From contig JACPVK010000353.1 in assembly GCA_016191795.1 (NCBI GenBank), forward strand, positions 1 through 7,242: a stretch of 7,242 nt of DNA. Direction: 5' to 3'. Below, piece by piece: positions 1 to 6,531 of this stretch; the first letter of the stretch is position 1, and each line of letters begins with the position of its first letter. This DNA comes from Gammaproteobacteria bacterium. GTDB taxonomy: Bacteria; Pseudomonadota; Gammaproteobacteria; SZUA-229. Below the pieces are notes generated by a model that worked only from the letters and a program-made list of their open reading frames with translations, was not told the DNA's origin and made no database searches. Made by a program: the position numbers and the translations under genes.

Positions 1-1254
1 ACAACTGATATTACTTATTCAGGATTATTTGCGCACGATAATGGAAGTACAGGTATTTATATGAATTCCCAAGGTGGAAAGGTTAAAAATTGTCTTTCTA
101 CTGGCAATGGCAGGCTTGCTTCTGATTTTGGAGATAGAGGCGGAATTGGTTCCTATCAGGGCGGAAATATCAAGATTATTGGTAATGAAGTGTATCTCAA
201 TGGACAAGATAACCAGGATGCGGACATGGAGATATCTGTAGTAGGTGCAATTGCTCCAATCACTATAGAAAAGAATCATGTTCATAATTGTATACAGGGA
301 TGTATCCAGATTGCAGAAGGTGGTGATGGTAGTGTGGTTTCATATAATGTAATAAATGGATTTGGTAGCGCTGTATCAGCTACTCCATCTTCATCCGGGA
401 AGTGGGGTGGGATTCGTATTGGTGGCGGCACTGGAAGTGCCAAAAATGTTCGTATTCTGAACAATGTGATTCTTGGAGGTCTTCAACCTAATACTACTAG
501 CCATGCAGGGATATATGTATCGCAATTCGATAACCCTGGTTTAATATTAAAAAACAACATCTTCTATAATAATGCTTCAAAGGACGTATTTGTTCATAGT
601 ACCGGTATAACAACAGGAATAGATTTTAGTAATAATATTTATTACAAATCGGATTTTGCAAATAATTGGTATTGGAAAGGGAGCGATGCAAGCTCTCTTA
701 ATGAATGGAGATCTATATCACAGTTAGATAATGCATCATTAGATGTTAATCCTTTGTTTATTGATCCAGTTAATTATGATTTTCATCTAGGTGTAGGATC
801 TCCAGCAATAAATAATGGAGTGTATGTAGGCTTAACAACCGATATTGATAATCAAGCAATAATCGGTAATCCAGATATCGGGGCTTATGAAGACCAGGGG
901 CCAGACTTTCTGCCAACAAGCATGAGTGCGATAAGGTCAGGTGGCAATAGAGTATATGTTTTGGATGCGGTGTTTAACCAAGGTGGTAATAGCTTAAATA
1001 GTATTGTTATAAATTATTATTTATCTACGGACAATAAGTTTAGTAATGATGATCTTCAGTTGTTATGTTCGAAGACCCAGGAAATTTTATCTTCTGGTCA
1101 AACAAGCTCTTTAATTAGAACAACATGCTATAAGCCTTCGAATGTGATGCGAAGTGTAAATTACAATGTACTGGTCATGGACGATGCAAGTAATAATGTT
1201 GTTGAAAATAATGAAATCAATAATGTAGGTGTTGCAGGCGTGGTAAGTTGGTAG
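1..1254 (+). CDS. Secreted parallel beta-helix protein with choice-of-anchor-Q-like and CARDB-like C-terminal domains (5' end missing)
   Basis: The reading frame is open from base 1, so the start lies outside the window; 417 codons are visible before TAG at 1252. Residues 1 to about 240 are Asn- and Gly-rich short strands typical of right-handed parallel beta-helix (pectate-lyase-like) rungs, for example NNVILGG, NNIFYNN and NNIYYKS. Residues 250-297 carry NPLFIDP, then SPAINNG, then PDIGAYE, the signature of the choice-of-anchor Q segment. Residues 301-417 (PDFLPTSMSA, NQGGN, YYLSTD, ending VVENNEINNV) resemble a CARDB Ig-like adhesion domain; Cys355 and Cys376 could form a disulfide. Such proteins are usually exported and bind or cleave polysaccharide; no catalytic residues can be assigned here. 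The visible C-terminus has no obvious sorting signal. The gene is clearly AT-richer than the genes to its right, which suggests a different origin. Confidence 0.85.
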   Translation, partial: TTDITYSGLFAHDNGSTGIYMNSQGGKVKNCLSTGNGRLASDFGDRGGIGSYQGGNIKIIGNEVYLNGQDNQDADMEISVVGAIAPITIEKNHVHNCIQGCIQIAEGGDGSVVSYNVINGFGSAVSATPSSSGKWGGIRIGGGTGSAKNVRILNNVILGGLQPNTTSHAGIYVSQFDNPGLILKNNIFYNNASKDVFVHSTGITTGIDFSNNIYYKSDFANNWYWKGSDASSLNEWRSISQLDNASLDVNPLFIDPVNYDFHLGVGSPAINNGVYVGLTTDIDNQAIIGNPDIGAYEDQGPDFLPTSMSAIRSGGNRVYVLDAVFNQGGNSLNSIVINYYLSTDNKFSNDDLQLLCSKTQEILSSGQTSSLIRTTCYKPSNVMRSVNYNVLVMDDASNNVVENNEINNVGVAGVVSW

Positions 1255-1262
1255 AGAAAATA

Positions 1263-1292
1263 AACCCCTCATACTGCGAAATATGAGGGGTT
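1263..1292 (+). terminator. Rho-independent-type hairpin after the beta-helix gene, possibly bidirectional
   Basis: An 11-bp perfect stem (1263-1273 with 1282-1292, core AACCCCTCATA / TATGAGGGGTT) closes an 8-nt loop and starts 8 nt after the TAG stop. On the plus strand only two T residues follow the stem before CAGTC, so the U-tract is poor. On the minus strand the stem is followed by TTATTTTCT, a better U-tract, so it may also stop leftward transcripts from the antiporter gene. Confidence 0.7.
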
Positions 1293-1397
1293 CAGTCATG
1301 GCGAAATGGCATCATGTCAAAACGGATTCGTTATAATGAAGACCTCGCGTACTCTTACTAAATTTTAGGGCTAAAACTTAATGTCTGCTATTGAGAC

Positions 1398-1525
1398 ATA
1401 GCGGAAGTTTTTTAAGTTCAGCCGAACTGCCGCTTCAGGGTGGCAGCCGAAGATCAGACAAAATGGTCGAACGGCCGCTTCTGATTGATAGCGGAAGTTT
1501 TTTAAGAACGGTTGATGTGCCGCTT
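1398..1525. repeat. Two 38-bp direct repeat units, 90 bp apart, with shared stem-forming half-sites
   Basis: The 19-mer ATAGCGGAAGTTTTTTAAG occurs identically at 1398-1416 and 1488-1506. TGCCGCTT occurs at 1428-1435 and 1518-1525, so both markers repeat with the same 90-bp offset while the bases between them differ. In each unit AGCGG can pair with CCGCT about 25 bp downstream. Upstream partners also exist: CTGCTAT at 1385-1391 pairs with ATAGCGG with one G-T, and CCGCT at 1475-1479 pairs with AGCGG. Inner stems add to this (AGTTC/GAACT at 1415-1428, CTGCC/GGCAG at 1427-1446). The conserved ends with a variable middle look like a non-coding structured repeat family; its name and wider spread cannot be told from the window. 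Confidence 0.6.
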
Positions 1526-1636
1526 TAAGATGTTAACAGCCGGAAAATTTAGCTTATTTATGTAACCATAATCTTGCCAAAAACGGGCAAATTCAGGTTC
1601 CATGAACACCACCCTGCGCAGCTTTCCCCGCCACCC

Positions 1637-3331
1637 TCACTTCTCCGCTTTCTCTTCGAGCACCGACTTGTATCCCCAGTCACGCACCTCCTGAATCACC
1701 GTATCAATGTTGTCGTGCGGCACGCGCAATATTTGCAGGGCGGTGGCACCGAGACGCAGGCTGGCTTCGATGGTTTCGGGGTAGGCGTGGGTGGCGCCGG
1801 CGGCGAGCAGGCGCGAGCTGGTTTCGAGGTCCTGGGCGCGGGCGATCACCGGCACTTGCGGGCATTTCTGGCGCAGCCAGGTAAGGGCTTGCAGGGTTTT
1901 GTCGGGCTGGTCAATGGTGAATACCACCAGCGAGGCGCGGTCGGCGTGGATGCTGGATAACAGTTCCGCATCGGCGATATCGCCATAAAACACCTGAAAC
2001 CCATCGATGCGGCCTTGCGCCACACGTTTGGGATCGGCATCGAAGACCACAAAGGGCACGCCACTGGAATGTAGCAATACTGCGATGGTGTGACCAACGC
2101 GACCATAACCGCCTATCACCACCTGACGCTCCGGCACATCCAGTTCGGGAATATCGGCGACGGGTACCGGGATTTTGATCAGCCACGATACGATGCGGCC
2201 ATTGAAGTGAATCAATATCGCGCCAGCCACCATGGACAGCAGCACCGAGGCGATCAGTATCTGCCCCAGATTGCTGGTGATGACGCTGGCATCCAGCGCA
2301 ATGGCAACCAGCGCCAAACCGAATTCACCGCCCACGCTCAACAGCAGGCCGGTGCGCCAGGCCACCTGGGATTCCACGCCGATGCGGCGCATCAACAGCC
2401 CCACAATCAGCGTTTTGCTCATTAAAATAAACAGCGCGCCCAGCACCGCCCAATACCAGATGTGCAGCGCCGCCAGCGGATCAAAGCGCATGCCGATACC
2501 GATAAAAAACAGGCCGAGCAACACATCGCGAAATGGCCGGATACTGGTTTCCACCTGATGCCGAAACTCGGTTTCGCCCAGTACCATGCCCGCCAGAAAG
2601 CCACCGAAGGTAAGTGACAAACCCAGATTGTTGGTCGTCCAGGCAGCGAGCAGCGCCACCAGCAACACGGTGAGCGTGAACATCTCCGACGAGCGATGCT
2701 CGGCAATGAAATGAAACAACGGCCGCAGCAACCAGCGGCCTGCAATCAACACCAGCGCAAAGGCAAACACAGCCTTCACCAGCGCCCAACCCAGAGAACC
2801 GGCCAGCACATCCAGCGCCAGCGAAACACTCAGTACCGGGATGATCACCAGAAACGGCACGGCGGTCACATCCTGAAACACCGACATAGCCACACCCAAA
2901 CGACCGTGCTGGCTGTTTTCCTCGCCCTGCTCCGCCAACAGATTGGCAATAATGGTGGTGGACGATTGCGCAAACACGGCGCCCATCACAAACGCCACCG
3001 GTGCGGGCAAACCCGCCAGCCAGGCCGCCACCGCCACCAGTAACGTAGTGAATACCACCTGCCCGGTACCCAGCCCCAGCACCTGATGCCGCAAGGCATG
3101 CAACTGCGGCAAGGAAAAACTCAAGCCGATGGTGAACAACAAAAACACCACGCCAAACTCTGCCAATGCCTCGAATTCCGGCACATACACCGTCGGCCCG
3201 ATGGTATAGGGCCCCAGAATCAACCCCACCAGCAAATAACCCAGGCTGGTCGGAAAATGCAGCCGCTGGAAGCTCACCACCACCACCACGGCCACACCGA
3301 GAAGCAAAATAATTTGTGCCAGATTTTCCAT
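1637..3331 (-). CDS. Monovalent cation:proton antiporter, CPA2 (KefB/KefC/YbaL) type, with RCK_N domain
   Basis: A 564-residue inner-membrane protein predicted to exchange K+ or Na+ for protons. Residues 1 to about 375 form some 12-13 hydrophobic helices of the Na_H_Exchanger fold. Family marks include the FAQSSTT segment (120-126), the QD pair in VFQDVTAV (Asp154, the position of the ion-binding acid in this family) and SVGGEFG (332-338). Residues 402 to about 520 are a Rossmann RCK_N (TrkA-N) domain with the nucleotide loop GGYGRVG (407-413) and an acidic residue after strand 2 (VVFDAD, Asp431). Only about 45 residues follow, so a full TrkA_C domain is absent, as in several KefB/YbaL relatives. 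The length is close to E. coli YbaL (about 558) and shorter than KefC (about 620). CAGGA lies 4 nt before the ATG and supports this start. No kefF/kefG-like partner is adjacent, so glutathione gating cannot be claimed; the ion is not determined. Confidence 0.92.
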   Translation of the reverse strand: MENLAQIILLLGVAVVVVVSFQRLHFPTSLGYLLVGLILGPYTIGPTVYVPEFEALAEFGVVFLLFTIGLSFSLPQLHALRHQVLGLGTGQVVFTTLLVAVAAWLAGLPAPVAFVMGAVFAQSSTTIIANLLAEQGEENSQHGRLGVAMSVFQDVTAVPFLVIIPVLSVSLALDVLAGSLGWALVKAVFAFALVLIAGRWLLRPLFHFIAEHRSSEMFTLTVLLVALLAAWTTNNLGLSLTFGGFLAGMVLGETEFRHQVETSIRPFRDVLLGLFFIGIGMRFDPLAALHIWYWAVLGALFILMSKTLIVGLLMRRIGVESQVAWRTGLLLSVGGEFGLALVAIALDASVITSNLGQILIASVLLSMVAGAILIHFNGRIVSWLIKIPVPVADIPELDVPERQVVIGGYGRVGHTIAVLLHSSGVPFVVFDADPKRVAQGRIDGFQVFYGDIADAELLSSIHADRASLVVFTIDQPDKTLQALTWLRQKCPQVPVIARAQDLETSSRLLAAGATHAYPETIEASLRLGATALQILRVPHDNIDTVIQEVRDWGYKSVLEEKAEK

Positions 3332-3503
3332 GTTGTCCTGTTGATTACAGATAAAGGTGCCGCAGGTTTTGTAGCCCCTGAAAAAATACGGGATGGCGGA
3401 TCATTTCCGCTCGTAATAATCGTGAGCTTACATAACGATAACCATTAACCAAAGTTATTCAGATTCCTGGCCCGGATATTTCACCATAATCGGCTGGCAT
3501 TTG

Positions 3504-3608
3504 TTTCCTGTTGTCATTTCTGACTCCGTCATTTCCTGTTTCGCCTGAACGGCGAGTCAGTGACGAACACCCTCCCTGACTTCGCCCTTCGGGTTCGCAT
3601 TTGCAAAT
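3504..3608. repeat. Cluster of nested inverted repeats and short direct repeats
   Basis: TTTCCTGTT is repeated at 3504-3512 and 3532-3540, and GTCATTTC at 3513-3520 and 3528-3535. CTGACTC (3520-3526) is complementary to GAGTCAG (3554-3560) around an inner TCGCC/GGCGA pair (3541-3545, 3551-3555). GTCAG (3556-3560) can pair with CTGAC (3575-3579), CGAAC (3564-3568) with GTTCG (3593-3597), and ATTTGCAAAT (3599-3608) is a perfect palindrome. The density of competing stems suggests a fold-back element or structured repeat rather than random spacer. No function can be assigned. Confidence 0.4.
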
Positions 3609-3634
3609 TCAAAATTCGCTCCCGGCGATGTTGT

Positions 3635-3666
3635 CTTTTGCCCTTGCTTATATTTCCGGGCAAAAG
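3635..3666. repeat. 9-bp perfect inverted repeat with 14-nt loop
   Basis: CTTTTGCCC (3635-3643) is the exact reverse complement of GGGCAAAAG (3658-3666). No U-tract follows on either strand, so this does not look like a terminator. It could be an operator, the end of a small repeat element, or part of the same fold-back segment just upstream. Confidence 0.5.
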
Positions 3667-3681
3667 CAGTAACCAGGAAAA

Positions 3682-3973
3682 TGCACCCCGGACACGTCAG
3701 CCGGAATAGCGCAGAGGCTGCCCTTTTTCGAGTAAGATTTTGTCACCTGTCCTGCTCATTTGTTCTTGCCACTTGTATAACTGGTTGCGCCAGATGCCCC
3801 GTTGCGTGGCACCCGCTGGCGAGACGATCTGATTGCTCCGAGAGGCGATGCGCTTCCAGCTTTAACTCCCGGGTTAATGGTTTGGCTGGGCTTACAGTTT
3901 CTTGGCATTGGGGCACTGCTATGAGAGGCTATCTGCCTCTGTTTAAAAGTGTCCGTTAAACGGGGGAGGTTCA
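3682..3973 (-). mobile_element. Decayed IS3-family insertion sequence remnant with imperfect inverted ends
   Basis: The interval contains a broken orfA on the minus strand. Its right edge, read inward on the minus strand from 3973, begins TGAACCTCCCCCGTTTAACG followed by GACAC, with the TG start expected of IS3-family ends. Its left edge, read inward on the plus strand from 3682, is TGCACCCCGGACAC. Both edges share TG.ACC, a C-run and CGGACAC in inverted order, so the fragment may be an internally deleted, MITE-like derivative of under 300 bp. No orfB remains. I found no matching target-site duplication (GGAAA on the left, GTCGA on the right), so the exact boundaries are uncertain. Confidence 0.5.
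3697..3908 (-). pseudogene. IS3-family transposase OrfA remnant (helix-turn-helix part), two frameshifts, truncated
   Basis: Three minus-strand frames give successive pieces of one OrfA. From ATG at 3908 the first frame reads MPRNCKPSQTI. The next piece, 3877-3815, reads LTRELKLEAHRLSEQSDR followed by LAS. The last, from about 3810 to TGA at 3697, includes RNQLYKWQEQMSRTGDK (3789 downward). These match the usual order of IS3-family OrfA: start, TREFKLEAVRLSEQSDRP-like first helix, then the recognition helix ending in (R)NQLYKW. One extra base near 3874-3878 explains the first shift; the second lies between about 3814 and 3795. The normal glycine/proline-rich end of OrfA and all of the DDE-bearing OrfB are missing, so no active transposase can be made. 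The reading is from remembered family motifs, not an alignment. Confidence 0.75.
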
Positions 3974-3991
3974 GTCGACCCCCTTTGCTTT
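3958..3991 (+). terminator. Weak G5/C5 hairpin with interrupted U-tract upstream of the Na/Pi operon
   Basis: GGGGG (3962-3966) can pair with CCCCC (3979-3983), with AAA before and TTT after adding pairs around a bulged C, then TTTGCTTTAATAA follows. The 12-nt loop and broken U-tract make it weak. One arm lies in the IS remnant end and the other in the flank, so it may be an accident of the insertion. It could shield the operon from read-through. Confidence 0.3.
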
Positions 3992-4069
3992 AATAAATAA
4001 TCACAGGCGTGCAGCATCACACCATGAAACGCGATCAAGTTACAAAGACAAACAGATGGGAAGCGACAC

Positions 4070-5671
4070 ATGAGTAATCTGGTCATGCTCGGCGGTCTGG
4101 TCGGGGGTATTGGCCTGTTTTTGCTGGGGATGGGGCTGATGACCGACGGCCTCAAGCTGGCAGCCGGGCCGGCGCTGGCACGCATTCTGGCCCATTCCAC
4201 GAAAACACGTCTGCGTGGACTGGCCTCCGGTGTGCTGGTGACGGCGCTGGTGCAATCATCCAGTGCGGTGACGGTGGCGGCCATTGGTTTCGTTAACGCC
4301 GGATTGCTGACGCTGGGTCAGTCGCTGTGGGTTCTGTTCGGCGCCAATGTTGGCACCACCATGACCGGCTGGCTGGTGGCGCTGGTTGGCCTCAAGTTCA
4401 AGATCGAGGCGCTGGCCCTGCCGCTGATCGGTATTGGCATGATCTTGCGCCTGTCCGGCGAAGGCCGGCGGCGTGGCGCGCTGGGTCTTGCGCTGGCCGG
4501 TTTCGGTGTGCTGTTCCTCGGCATCGACATGCTCAAGGAGGCTTTCTCGGGCCTGTCGACAGATTTCGCCCTGCCGGAAGGTGAAAGCTTCCGCGACGTG
4601 TTGATCCAGGTGGGTATAGGCATGTTGCTCACGGTGTTGATGCAAAGTTCCAGCGCCTCGCTGGCCGTGGCCCTCACCGCGGCTCAGGGCGGTTTGTTGA
4701 CAACGCAGGGCGCCGCCGCGGTGGTCATAGGTGCCAATATCGGCACCACCGTGACGGCAGTCATCGCCGCCATCGGCGCCACGCCCAACGCCAAACGTGC
4801 CGCCGCCGCCCACATTCTTTTCAATTTGCTCACCGGCATGGTGGCCCTGTTGCTGTTGCCCTGGTTGATCGACTTCATATCGCTGCTGGGCGAATGGTCA
4901 GGGCTCGATTCGGCCCCGGCCGCCAAGCTGGCCCTGTTTCATACCGTATTCAATGTACTGGGTGTGGTGCTGATCTGGCCTATCGCGTCACGCATGACAG
5001 GTTTTCTGGAAGCCCGCTTCAAACGCGCCGAGGAAGACGCGGGACGTCCGCGCTATCTCGATAAAACCGTGCTGGCGGTGCCGGCGCTGGCGCTGGATGC
5101 ACTGGAACGCGAGGTGCGACGCATGGGCAGTATTTCGGTGGCCACAGTGCGGGCAGCCCTGGCAGAAACCAGAGATCAGGCACTGGTGCAAAACCGGGCA
5201 ATAGTCACACGTCTCAGCCAGGCCATTGCCGATTTTATTGTGCAGCTCAACCGTGCCGAAATGTCCCCTGCCAGTGCGCAACGCCTGCCCGCCATTCTGC
5301 GTCTGGTACGTTATTACGAATCCGCCGCGGAGGCGGCCGTTGTCGGCGCCACAGCACAGGGTTCGGAGGTGGCTACCGGTTTGCCTGAAGCCACGGCGTT
5401 TCGCAATGCGGCACGTGAACTGCTGGCGCTGTGCGAGGAATCCCCGCCGGTGGCGGATGACGCGCCGATGACGGCGGCCTTGATCAGGACGCAGGCGGCG
5501 TATCAGGCCCTCAAGGCGCGGTTGCTGGCCGCAGGCGCCCGGGGTGACATGCCGGTAACCGTCATGGACGCCGAATTGCGAGCCGCCAGTGCCCTGCGCC
5601 GTGCCCTGGAGCAGTTGGCCAAGGCCGTGACCAAATTTCCACAGCTTGCATTTGAAGGGGTACTGACGTGA
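4070..5671 (+). CDS. Na/Pi cotransporter family protein with C-terminal PhoU-like domain (YjbB-like)
   Basis: A 533-residue inner-membrane protein predicted to move inorganic phosphate coupled to sodium; its relative E. coli YjbB (about 540 residues) has been linked to phosphate export. The membrane part (1 to about 310) has the two inverted Na_Pi_cotrans repeats of the family: each has a QSSSA signature (VQSSSAVT at 61-68, MQSSSASL at 191-198) and a GAN(V/I)GTT loop (91-97 and 221-227). Residues about 330-525 are soluble, helical and charged, as in PhoU-like domains, and probably regulate the carrier. The ATG at 4070 is preceded by GGGAAG 7 nt upstream and begins right at the first hydrophobic repeat; the ATGs at 4024 and 4056 are out of frame. 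Its TGA overlaps the GTG of the next gene (5668-5671), so the two are probably translationally coupled. It is the first gene of the rightward operon. The direction of transport cannot be read from sequence. Confidence 0.92.
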   Translation: MSNLVMLGGLVGGIGLFLLGMGLMTDGLKLAAGPALARILAHSTKTRLRGLASGVLVTALVQSSSAVTVAAIGFVNAGLLTLGQSLWVLFGANVGTTMTGWLVALVGLKFKIEALALPLIGIGMILRLSGEGRRRGALGLALAGFGVLFLGIDMLKEAFSGLSTDFALPEGESFRDVLIQVGIGMLLTVLMQSSSASLAVALTAAQGGLLTTQGAAAVVIGANIGTTVTAVIAAIGATPNAKRAAAAHILFNLLTGMVALLLLPWLIDFISLLGEWSGLDSAPAAKLALFHTVFNVLGVVLIWPIASRMTGFLEARFKRAEEDAGRPRYLDKTVLAVPALALDALEREVRRMGSISVATVRAALAETRDQALVQNRAIVTRLSQAIADFIVQLNRAEMSPASAQRLPAILRLVRYYESAAEAAVVGATAQGSEVATGLPEATAFRNAARELLALCEESPPVADDAPMTAALIRTQAAYQALKARLLAAGARGDMPVTVMDAELRAASALRRALEQLAKAVTKFPQLAFEGVLT

Positions 5672-6372
5672 CTGAATCGGAACAGACTATTCGACAACTG
5701 AATCATCGCCACCACATCGGCCGCACCATGCTGATCGGTTTTTTTACCGTGGCGCCCCTGTGGATCACCTGGCTGGTATTCGATTTCCTGCTCGGCATCC
5801 TGGCCAGTACCGGAACGCCCTTGCTGCGCGCGGCCGCCGGCCTGGTCGAACCCTTGTCGCAAACCGTGTCGGACTGGCTGCTGGATTCATCCTTCCAGAA
5901 ACTGGTGGCAATTTTGCTCACCCTGGCGGTGGTGTATGCGATTGGTCTGCTGGCTTCGCTGGTGCTGGGCCGCAAGCTGATAGCGGTGCTGGAAGCGCAA
6001 CTGGTGCGGTTGCCGCTGGTGCAGACGATTTACGGCGGCACCAAGCGGTTTCTGCATACCATGAGCAAACCGCCGGTGTCGGGGCAGCGCGTGGTACTGA
6101 TCAGTTTTCCGACACCGGAAATGAAGGCGGTCGGGTTTGTCACCAAAATCCTGCACGATAGCGTCAGCGGCTGTGAACTGGCGGCGGTGTATGTGCCGAC
6201 TTCGCCGAACCCGACTTCGGGTTATATCGAAATCGTGCCGCTTAGCGATGTCATTCAAACCGACTGGAGCATCGAGGAAGCCATGACCTTCGTCATGACC
6301 GGCGGCGCCAATGCGCCGGACAAGGTGCGATTCCGCAACGAACCGGATGATCCGGAAGAGACCAGGTCATGA
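5668..6372 (+). CDS. DUF502 family membrane protein
   Basis: A 234-residue protein of the uncharacterised DUF502 family. It has two hydrophobic segments (about 20-48 and 78-100) enclosing a roughly 30-residue loop, then a soluble domain. Family marks are the VAPLWITWLVF start of helix 1, RLPLVQTIYGGTK (114-126), RVVLISFP (141-148), VGFVTK (155-160) and the strongly conserved VPTSPNPTSGY (176-186), ending with SIEEAMTFVMTGG. The start is GTG, chosen because it overlaps the upstream TGA as GTGA and has GAAGGGG 7 nt before it; the next in-frame ATG (5728) would cut into the N-terminus. It probably sits in the inner membrane with the C-terminal domain in one soluble compartment. Its function is unknown; placement after a Na/Pi carrier suggests a membrane-transport or envelope role, which is inference only. 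Its TGA overlaps the ATG of the next small ORF. Confidence 0.9.
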   Translation: MTESEQTIRQLNHRHHIGRTMLIGFFTVAPLWITWLVFDFLLGILASTGTPLLRAAAGLVEPLSQTVSDWLLDSSFQKLVAILLTLAVVYAIGLLASLVLGRKLIAVLEAQLVRLPLVQTIYGGTKRFLHTMSKPPVSGQRVVLISFPTPEMKAVGFVTKILHDSVSGCELAAVYVPTSPNPTSGYIEIVPLSDVIQTDWSIEEAMTFVMTGGANAPDKVRFRNEPDDPEETRS

Positions 6373-6531
6373 TGTTCGCCATGTTGCGCCGGGGCCTGCT
6401 GTTTTCGCTGCTGTGGTGGGTGTTGACCGGCCGCCACGCTGGCGGCAGGTATTTTTGCCAGCAGTGAATTCAGTCCGCTGGCCTGGGCGCAACTCGACTC
6501 CGGACGCGAATATTTACAGGAGCTGCCATGA
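6369..6531 (+). pseudogene. Small single-helix membrane protein gene with an apparent frameshift
   Basis: From ATG at 6369 (overlapping the DUF502 stop as ATGA) the frame reads MMFAMLRRGLLFSLLWWVLT, a basic start and a hydrophobic helix, then becomes charged and stops at TGA 6465 after 32 residues. The frame that is open from 6427 reads PAATLAAGIFASSEFSPL and continues to end in YLQELP, with its TGA at 6529-6531 overlapping the next ATG (6528). Dropping one base near 6427-6430 (GACCGG to GACGG) joins them into a 53-residue protein whose helix continues smoothly (WWVLTAATLAAGIF). The ATGA overlaps at both ends are what an intact operon gene would show. It may be a real mutation, a sequencing error or, less likely, programmed frameshifting. 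If it is intact as read, it encodes only the 32-residue peptide 6369-6467. I do not recognise the family. Confidence 0.55.
6518..6522 (+). promoter_or_regulatory. Shine-Dalgarno site of the GGDEF gene
   Basis: AGGAG lies 5 nt before the ATG at 6528 and fixes that start. It is inside the end of the preceding small ORF, so loss of translation there by frameshift might be buffered by this strong independent site. Confidence 0.75.

Larger units (their letters stand above)
1255..1636. other. Intergenic region between the beta-helix gene and the antiporter gene
   Basis: These 382 bp hold the terminator hairpin and the 90-bp-period repeat described separately. I see no convincing coding frame. A weak stem (TTGCC at 1574-1578 with GGCAA at 1586-1590) lies about 50 bp beyond the antiporter stop but has no U-tract worth calling. 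The two flanking genes converge, so no promoter is required here. Confidence 0.6.
3332..3696. other. Gene-free region upstream of the antiporter, rich in inverted repeats
   Basis: No frame here reads like a protein on either strand. The antiporter promoter should lie in its first 100-150 bases (the AT-rich stretch around 3415-3460 is the likeliest place), but I could not find a convincing -35/-10 pair. A small stem (GCGGA 3396-3400 with TCCGC 3406-3410) is present. The stronger structures at 3504-3597 and 3635-3666 are listed separately. Confidence 0.5.

Noticed and set aside
1398..1525. Repeated 19-mer considered as a CRISPR array
   Set aside because: There are only two copies, 90 bp apart, with a second conserved block inside the unit; the repeat and spacer sizes do not fit CRISPR.
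1574..1590. Weak TTGCC/GGCAA stem considered as the antiporter terminator
   Set aside because: The stem is only 5 bp and no U-tract follows on the minus strand; the hairpin at 1263-1292 is a better candidate.
2090..3448. Plus-strand open frames opposite the antiporter gene
   Set aside because: Their composition (His, Gln, Arg rich) is typical of antisense shadows, while the opposite strand has a complete CPA2/RCK_N protein.
3738..3765. TGTCA-like repeats upstream of the phosphate gene considered as a Pho box
   Set aside because: The spacing and sequence do not fit two 11-bp-phased CTGTCAT units, and the stretch lies inside the transposase remnant.
3901..3925. TTGGCA...TGCT considered as a sigma-54 promoter
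   Set aside because: The GG and GC elements are not 10 bp apart, and the sequence belongs to the IS remnant.
3681..3959. Plus-strand 92-codon open frame
   Set aside because: It is antisense to the IS3 OrfA remnant, is rich in Cys, Arg and Ser with no domain-like pattern, and has no ribosome binding site.
4024..4077. 17-codon ORF overlapping the start of the Na/Pi gene, possible leader peptide
   Set aside because: It has no ribosome binding site and no attenuator-like hairpins around it; the overlap with the ATG is probably chance.
4256..4813. Long minus-strand open frames opposite the Na/Pi cotransporter gene
   Set aside because: They are GC-rich shadow frames with His/Gln/Gly-rich low-complexity translation, opposite a gene with clear family motifs.
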